A stretch of 54,204 bases of DNA from Purshia tridentata (Eukaryota; Streptophyta; Magnoliopsida; Rosales; Rosaceae). Made by a program: the position numbers and the translations under genes. The stretch covers positions 1-54,204 of the forward strand of contig QANT01005103.1 of the NCBI GenBank assembly GCA_003254885.1. The letters run 5' to 3'. Positions within the stretch are counted from its first letter, which is position 1. Every line of letters starts with the position of its first letter. Below, piece after piece: positions 46,706-54,204 of this stretch. The notes beneath the pieces are model-generated. The model was given only the letters and a program-made list of their open reading frames with translations. It did no database searches and was not told the DNA's origin.

Positions 46706-48420
46706 TTATTCAAAAAGATCAAATCCCAAACACTCATCATCAGATTCTTCAGCTGGCTCCTCTTTCTTTTCTTCCACCTTAGCTGCTGCAGCAGGGGCCG
46801 CACTAGAATCAGCAACAGGGGCAGCTGCGGAGAATACAGCAGCAAACTTGCTAGGATCCTGCATTCATAATCCACAATTAGTCATATAAAGTAGAAGCGA
46901 GCGAACTAGAAGTGCAGCAACCTAAAGAGATGGAGACCAAATGTAAATAATACAACACAATACCTCAAGATACTCCTTGACCTTCTCTGCTTGTGGGAAT
47001 GAATACTTAGTAGAAACAGCAATTGCCAGCAAATTCTTGTAGCCATTAATAAACATATGTGGTGCCGCTGCAAGGGTTGGGTATGAAATGGCCAATGCCA
47101 AGGAAGTGACCATTGATACACCTGAAGCAAACTTCACAATGAGGTCGTCCTCAGTCAGGTTAAGCACCTCTGGGCTGAAGGTAGAGCCATTGTCATACAC
47201 AGTCTGGACAACAAGACCATATGAAAACGGCCTGATGCCAAGCTTTGCAAGGAGGGCGGCCTCAGAAGACCCAACCTTGTCCCCCTTCCTGATAAGCTCA
47301 ACAGGGGTAATGATTTCAACAGTACCCTTGTTAATCTTGGTAGGAATATTGAGAACCTGGAACGAGAAACGTGTAAGTTAGAACTCCTAAATCCTCAGCA
47401 GACAAGTTAACAACTGTGATTGTGAAAGGAACGGTATTACAAACCTGAAAGAAAGAGGTCTGCGATGGGTCAAGCCCAGTGTTTCCAGGAGGAACAACAA
47501 CATCAATGGGTGCAACCAAACCAACACGAGCAGGGGCACCAACCTAGTTAATTAAAAAGCAAATTAAAGCAACAAATTTAGACATGAATGCAGTTAAACG
47601 TATAGAAAAATTCACACATAAAGCATTTTATTGTTTCAAGTACAATTATACAATTAAGCATATAATCATGCAAGAGTCATTATATATTGTTCAAAGGCAC
47701 ACACATGATCTACATACATACTCAGTACACAACCATGCAACATGGAACAAAAGGACAAATGGTCTCCTTTTCTCAATTTCTACTGGGCAAACATTAACTA
47801 CTCGAATAATCTAAATGTAAGGAAAAAAAGTTGTGTTTTGTATAGTTGATAAATAACTACGAACCACATACCAACTTAGCAGCTATTTAACAAATCATTG
47901 TGTTTTGTATAACAATGAGCATTATAGATTACTACTTTTTTACTAATACGCACAAAAACTCATAAGAGCATCAAAATTGACCCAAAAACTAGTAGCTTCA
48001 CCTTGTACTTGGCGACCTCTTCGCTGACTTCCTTCAAATCACCCTTGGTGAAAATCAGACCCACATTACCCTACACCCAAACAACAAGAATTAGAACATG
48101 AATATTTCAGCACAGTTAAGATTAAAAACCAGAGCAGCGAAACCAAACAGTGGGTTACGTACCATAAGAAGAGGGATGAGGTTGAGGTAGGCAGTGTTGC
48201 CGGTATTTTCAGCATGGATTCTGATGGACCTCTTCATCATAGTATTCTTACCCATCAGCACCACAGAGTCGCCACGCAGACCCTTCCGAATGTTCTGAAG
48301 CTGAGTAGACCCCACGTTGTCGGCGGCGACGATGAGGATCTGGCCATACTCGTCGAGGAGCTGGCAGAGCTTGGAATCGTAGGCAATCTTTTTCTCGGCT
48401 TTGGTGGCCTTTGGTGCCAT
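46706..48420 (-). CDS. Large-subunit ribosomal stalk protein P0 (uL10)
   Basis: Five exons on the minus strand (48420-48163, 48070-48002, 47543-47445, 47356-46964 and 46858-46706) give 972 nt and 323 aa. The product matches eukaryotic P0: [80 protein letters not shown] and the Ala-rich hinge. P0 anchors P1/P2 dimers on the 60S stalk, which recruits elongation factors. All exons are in frame zero, which makes the joins unambiguous. The last residues read [14 protein letters not shown], whereas the usual end is close to SDDDMGFGLFD. Key hydrophobics (L, F, L, F) are kept. The promoter has a telo-box and is shared with SYP31. Confidence 0.96.
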
Positions 48421-48582
48421 TTCAGATATGGGATTTGAGAGTTAAGGGTTGAAGAGTTAAGGGTTTAGTGATAAAAATGGAGAGGGGAAGAGAGATCAAA
48501 ATTGTGGACCAAGACGAGGCTGAGGCTCGGTCAAGGCGGACAGCGGCGGCGCCGTCACTTTAACCACAATTTCTGAAAAAGA

Positions 48583-48912
48583 TTAGGGTTTTAGAGGGTC
48601 TCAGAAAACTTATGGAGCTTGGAGGCGAGTGGAAGACAAAATTGCTGCTAGCGAGAGTTTTATAAGGAGTTAAGAGGAAGAGGGAGACGATTAGACGAGG
48701 TTGGGGGTTTAGCGTAGACCCACATCCAACGGTTCTGGTTTATTGTTGTTTTCGATCTGATGGCTGTAGCGATTCGATTTTTTGGTCTGGGTATGGCCTT
48801 TTGAGTGTGAGCCAAGCAATCTACTAATAAAATTGGGCTATATAGGCCCAATATATTTACTTGACTAATAATGGGCCTTAGAAAAGTTGTGGAACTTCCT
48901 CCTTGCGGCCCA
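48583..48912. promoter_or_regulatory. Shared divergent promoter of P0 and SYP31
   Basis: The two ATGs (48420, minus; 49116, plus) are 695 bp apart. A telo-box (AAACCCTAA on the minus strand) lies at 48591-48583. Four site II elements follow at 48834-48839 (TGGGCT), 48845-48850 (GGCCCA), 48872-48877 (TGGGCC) and 48907-48912 (GGCCCA), in both orientations and roughly between the two genes. This is the usual architecture of plant ribosomal protein promoters and may drive both genes. Confidence 0.65.
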
Positions 48913-49115
48913 ATTGGGGTGAACAAGCATAATCTAAAATAAATTTTCACAAAAAAGCTTGTTAAATAATAAATACTCACTTATTTGTGGTTGACATGGC
49001 AGAATTTCATTGGCCGTAAATCATCAAGGACCCTACTCCGGTTGGCATGTCATCTTACCACCCATAAACGACCAATACGTAAGAAACAATTTCCACCCAA
49101 GGCTTGTCGTTCCCA

Positions 49116-51852
49116 ATGGCCTCCCCGTACCGTGATCGGACCTCGGAGTTCCGGTCACTCTCCGAGACCCTCCAGAAAGTCGGAGGAATCACAGCATTTA
49201 ATCAAGCTCCGAATGGCTCGTCTCCGTCCAAACCTGCCGGAACCGCCCCTTCTGGATCCGAATTCAACAAGAAGGCCTCGCGAATCGGGTTTGGGATCCA
49301 GGAAACCTCTCAGAAGATCGCAAGGCTCGCCCAGTGTATTTCACATTTGCCCCTCTTCTTTCCATTTCCAGTGTTAAAGTTTTCTATGCTCTATACATAT
49401 GTGTTTGTATTTATGATTTTGTGTCTACCTGTTTGCCAGCTGAGAAAATGTAGGAAAGTTACAAAATTTAAGTTTGAATGTGATGTAGTTATTTACTTTC
49501 TCCGGGGAAGCTTCTAACAATTCAGCTGAGCTTTAACTCAAGCACTTCAATAGAATCAATACGGGATGCATATGAAAATTAAGGCTTTGATCAGGAGCTA
49601 GGAGCTGCTTTAGAGTTTAGAAGTACTTATGGGATTGGCTTACTGATTTTTGTGCTTGATAATGGAAGTATGAGTGAAAACATTAAGTAAATACTTAGTC
49701 TTGCAATTAGATACTAAAAATTGCATATCTAGATTTGGTAGGCATGCTTTTTAAGTATCACGTATGTTTTGCTTTATCTAGTTATGATTTCTTAATCTTG
49801 TGCTCAGATCTTTACTTTGTTTCCTTAACGTTTTTCAAGTGATTGTGCATTTTAAAGAAAATCTGCCTTTAAATTTTCTTAGAAAATCTAGTACTTTAAT
49901 ATTGTAAAAGCATATTGGGTCTGAGTCACTTCAGAATTTTCTTGGCGTGTTGATGTTATGCCCACCTAAGACTTGTCTTCACCATGCGTTAATCTGCAGT
50001 GGCGAAGAGGTCATCTTTGTTCGACGATCCGACTATGGAAATTCAGGAACTAACTACTATGGTAAAGAATGACATTACATCGCTGAATGTGGCTGTTACG
50101 GATTTGCAAACCCTTCAAAGCATGGAGATAGCCGATGGGATTTATTCCCAGGATAAAGTTGTTCATTCAACAGCTGTTTGCGATGACTTGAAAAGCAAAC
50201 TTATGGGGGCTACAAAACGACTTCAAGATGTGTTAACCACTAGAACAGAGGTTATTGCTAGCTTGATTTGTATTTTCAACCACCGGGCAAGCTTTTTTTT
50301 CCCTTCTTATGTATTATTGTATCCTTACTATTCTATGTTTTTTGTCCCCCACAGAATCTCAAGGCTCATGAAAACAGGAAACAGATATTTTCCACAAATG
50401 CATCAAGAGAGAACCCTTTTATGCAGCAAGCAAAACCTGTGACTGAGCCTCCTCCTTGGTCAACTTCATCAAGTGCACCTGGCAATTTGCAACCATCACC
50501 GTGAGTATTTCTTATTAAACATCAACTAAGGTTGAAGTCAGTATATGTTCCGAATTGTCAATAATTAGTATAGTAGGCTTTCAACTGTTCAGTAGCAGGT
50601 AAATTATTCATTATCTTCTCTCTGTCTTTCTCTCTCACACCAGATTGGCATCAAAGGAAGTTCAAGGTGGAAACCAACTGAGGTATGTTGGCTCCAACAA
50701 ACTGGATCTTTCTTATTCATCTGTTTCAGTCATTTCCCTACAAATAGCATATGGAACACTGCTAGACGCATTATGCATGCGTATATGCACACACACTTCC
50801 AATGATAATTTATAAACACAGAACATATAACATTGTACAATGTACATCACTACATTGTTTGTGAAATATTGGATATGAATCAGAGAGTGTGCAACAGTAT
50901 AAAATTTTTATATAGTTACAGAACATATATAGATATGGTTGCCAAATCTGCTACATAGGGTTATGCCCATCACCTATACTTTCAGCCATCCTTCTTCTAT
51001 TTGAAACTGTACCCTGCTTTACCTCCTGGTTCCATCTCAGAAGGCCATATAGGGCCTTCATCAAATTGGATGATCGCTCAATTACCAAAGGCATAAATTA
51101 TGGAGTGTATATCCATTAGAATCATGGTAGTTTTGCAATACAAGTAATGTGAATTTGATTTCATATTGTCATGCCTCAACAAAACTTAGGATGCATATTC
51201 TGATTTTGTGATATCGCTGATGATTTTATATAATTGCCAGAAATAAGGTGTGAAATGATTTGATTGCGTGGAAATCTATTTATATTTATAGACATATTTT
51301 GATGACAAATCAATGATTGTTTTAATCTTTGCCAAGTCAGACGAAGGTTAGCTGCAGACAACCCTCCATCGCAGCAAATGGAAATGTCCATGTTACAGCA
51401 GGTAGTTCCACGGCAAGAAAATTATACACAAAGCCGGGTTACTGCTCTTCACAATGTAGAGTCTACAATTTCTGAACTCAGTGGAATCTTTACACATTTG
51501 GCGACTATGGTTGCACAGCAAGGGGAACTGGCTATCAGGTTTGCTCTTCTTGCTTGAATATCTGATGATTTCATATTTTGTGCATCTGTATATTTGGGAA
51601 GTTTTGTTATCAAGGCTTTTTTCTGTGTAATGCACTTTTACTAGGCTGGATCATGTTATGTGGTTTTTAATCTGCCTCATTGATGTCAGCAGGATTGATG
51701 ACAACATGGATGAGTCATTGGCAAATGTTGAGGGTGCACACAGTGCTTTACTAAGGCATCTCAACCGAATATCATCAAATCGGTGGCTTATAATCAAGAT
51801 ATTTATCGTTTTGATATTTTTCATGATTGTCTTCATCTTCTTTGTGGCGTAA
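49116..51852 (+). CDS. Golgi syntaxin, Qa-SNARE of the SYP31/SYP3 group
   Basis: Six exons (49116-49335, 50000-50250, 50355-50500, 50644-50682, 51341-51538 and 51693-51852) give 1014 nt and 337 aa, matching Arabidopsis SYP31 (336). The N-peptide YRDRTSEF near residues 5-12 is the syntaxin-5 type motif that binds the SM protein Sly1. A helical Habc region follows (LAKRSSLFDD, ITSLNVAVTDLQTLQ). The SNARE helix contains VESTISELSGIFTHLATMV and QQGELAIRIDDNMDESL, with the Q layer intact. The C-terminal anchor is hydrophobic (IIKIFIVLIFFMIVFIFFVA). The protein serves ER-Golgi and intra-Golgi membrane fusion. The first donor was placed at CAGT|GTATTT because it restores the conserved LAQLAKRSS frame. 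The fourth exon is only 39 bp. Confidence 0.95.
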
Positions 51853-54204
51853 AAATTGGTGCTGAAAACCCAGCAATAGAATTCTTGCTGCATGGTGTAC
51901 TCGGGCTTCTTCATCTCCATATGTGGCTTATTCGTGCCAAAGTGACTCATTGAAAGTCTTGTTCTGTATATTTAATGGGCATGCCCATTTTCAATTTTCA
52001 GCTATAGCTTGTAAAATTATGGCATTCTTTGAAGCATGTATACGTATAGACCATAGAGAAATAATTAGTTTTGTTCTGTGTCTGAATCAACTGAAACAGC
52101 TTACAATGTTTGACTGCTTGATAAATCGAATGAAGTTCTGGTTGTTTTCTTCTTTGGTTTCTCAAGATTTGGTCCAGATATCTGATGGCGGGTGTGAATT
52201 GTGATAAGACACTTGTTTCTTTCGGTTGTTGTTAAGAATATTGTCGGTGGCATTGATTCTTTATGTGCTCGATGATTTGTGAATTGTGGCCATCAAGGCA
52301 TAGCATTAGGCATGTGCTATACTGGGAACTGAAAATTGAAAGGTCCTACAAAATAAAATCTTCATTCCATTTTTTTTTTCCTTCGAGATAAACCCGATAT
52401 ATTCAAACATCAAGGTGATCTCAGATCAACATCCTGGATGTAAATTTGGAAAATTCCATATGTATCACATTAATAGTCAGCATTTTAATATGCATCAATT
52501 ACAGGAGTTTTTATTTTTATTTTTTTTGAAAATTAGACTTAAAGTCTATGAGATATAATAAAACATAATAAGAATTACAAAATCTTCTTTCATTACAAGC
52601 CAATTCAGTACAATACTTACACAACCAAATAAAAAATTATAAACATACAAGTGAACTATCAACAATTATAGCAGAAACAACCAAACACCACCGGAGTTAG
52701 GTACTAATTTTTTTTTTTAATATTTTTGCAAAATTTCAAAAAAGGTCAAGGGTAAAGTATTTTGTAAGCCTTGTTCCCTATAAAGTCTAAACCATTTCAA
52801 TGGTTATCCAGAAGGCAGCCCAAAGTCGACATACATATCTGTCAATCAAATTAATTAGGGGCAATAAGATTGATGAACTGACCCTTCACTATGTAGTAAT
52901 ACCAAAACCTTTGAATTTGGTGCTGGATGTGCACTCTTTAACTCCCACTTGGCTAGATTAAGACTGCTAGTGACGGATGGCTGAAGTGCTGAACATGGGT
53001 CTATGTTGGGTCTGAGACCTGTTTCCCTTTAACTAGGTGTAGCTTAATAAATCCTACCTTTGTTACTGGTTAGGAATTAGAATTGAAAGTTGGGCCCCAT
53101 ATTGCAATATGGATTCAATCATAATTAAGATAGAAAAAGACATACACATACACATGTCTCTGTGTGGTTTACATTTGAAATGGCCTCATGCAGAAGATAC
53201 CTTTCTCTATATGAGTGAAACATATGCAGTTAGCAAATTAAAGATGACTGTAACCCCCCTATAACTTAAAGAAACTTCTTTAGGGATTTTGATTTTGGTT
53301 GAAGTGGGAAACAGTAAAGAAAAATACAAGCTAATTAACAAATGAGGAGGAAGTCAGAATTAAACTAGGAAAAGACAAGGCAAATGAATTTTTGGCTGCA
53401 CTTTTTCTGAGAACATTAGATGCAAAACATGGAGCCATTAATGGCAGACATAAAGTCCAAAATTTCAACTTTCAAGTCTTCAACTCCATAATAGATTTGG
53501 TAGGTGGTGGTGGAAGGTTGCCTATTGAAAAGACTAATGGAAACTAACACAATGCACCTTTGAGTGTCTGAGAGACTAGACCCGATTGCCTCCAATTGCC
53601 TAAGACGGCTGGCCATCATATATTGCTCTTCAATGCCACTTACTAGGGAGACATGCATGTAGAAATAAAGCCTCCATGCATGGGGTAGTGTGGTGCAGGA
53701 AATTAAGAAAATTGCAGAGAGCTGAAAAGGCTCTGGAGTTGGTATTATTTTGATGTAACAGCTTTGCGAGAAATTTTGTAGTGTGATTTATACACCATCA
53801 CATTTTGTAATTAATATATATGTTATAATATGAGTGAATGTTATTAATATTATACTTTACAAAATAAACATATCGTCTAATATTATTCTTATATGTTAAA
53901 TTTGTTATACTATATTATAATGTATCGGTTATACAAAAAAAATTGGGAAAAGATTTTGTGCCACACTATGGCACAAGTATTTTGTGCCATAATCCTATGT
54001 GGCAAAATAAATTACTACACATCACTCTTTTATTATTTTTATGATTATACACATTCCATCTATTTTTAATATAAAATTAATATCATATTTAGTGAAAGAC
54101 CATCTTATCCAAGCTAAATTAAATGATCCTAATTAATTTATACTTAATTAAATAATACACATATCATTTTTTTGTTTTTGTTTTTGCAATTATAGCGTTT
54201 TCAC
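51853..54204. other. 3' flank of SYP31 and gene-free right end
   Basis: No gene is supported. An 80-codon frame at 53416-53658 (-) matches nothing I recognise. Near 53950-54000 the sequence TTGTGCCACACTATGGCACAA forms a short palindrome with a second GTGCCATA...TATGTGGCA copy beside it, resembling MITE ends, but the other terminus is not in view. Confidence 0.4.

Noticed and set aside
53416..53658. 80-codon minus-strand frame
   Set aside because: Reads like possible protein but matches nothing I recognise, and no neighbouring exons could be found.

Overview
The window is nuclear DNA from a flowering plant, most likely a eudicot and probably a woody rosid. The genes are intron-rich with GT-AG borders, the spaces between them are AT-rich, and several products are plant-specific: WOX5, the cutin acyltransferase DCR, a PIP1 aquaporin, HSPRO and plant-type SYP31. 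The species is not readable from the sequence. I found no bacterial operon, CRISPR array, tRNA, rRNA or known miRNA hairpin.

Layout, left to right. 0-6 kb: AT-rich gene-free DNA ending in a 131-bp tandem duplication just upstream of DCR (6471-7970, +). 8.3-8.8 kb: a solo LTR with a perfect 5-bp target duplication, then a FAS1-domain membrane protein (9172-9762, +). 10.4-13.2 kb: the proteasome lid subunit RPN8 (-). 15.1-15.7 kb: the root stem-cell homeobox gene WOX5 (-). 19.8-22.6 kb: translation factor subunit eIF3f (-), with a Tourist-like MITE in an intron. 24.3-25.5 kb: a PIP1 aquaporin (-). 29.9-32.6 kb: a GT64 glycosyltransferase of the EPC1/GMT1 type (+). 33.8-36.2 kb: a TPR protein (-) with a 211-bp duplication upstream. 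37.7-38.8 kb: two MITEs. 39.0-40.5 kb: HSPRO (-). 40.5-46.7 kb: gene-poor, with a small MITE and a tight G-box cluster. 46.7-48.4 kb: ribosomal stalk protein P0 (-), head to head with the Golgi syntaxin SYP31 (49.1-51.9 kb, +). The last 2.3 kb is gene-free.

Exon models were built by hand from splice sites and reading frame. All eight multi-exon models close in frame: RPN8 310 aa, WOX5 184, eIF3f 283, PIP1 290, GT64 331, TPR 563, P0 323, SYP31 337. The genes do not form one pathway. Four are housekeeping (RPN8, eIF3f, P0, SYP31). The promoters of RPN8, eIF3f and P0/SYP31 carry TGGGCC/T site II elements, and eIF3f and P0 also carry a telo-box.

I found no convincing new biological system. The points most worth a second look are the transposon footprints with clear target duplications, the G-box cluster at 42.7-42.95 kb, the open frame overlapping the FAS1 start, the RPN8-WOX5-eIF3f arrangement, and duplicated sequence at single-N joins that looks like an assembly error.
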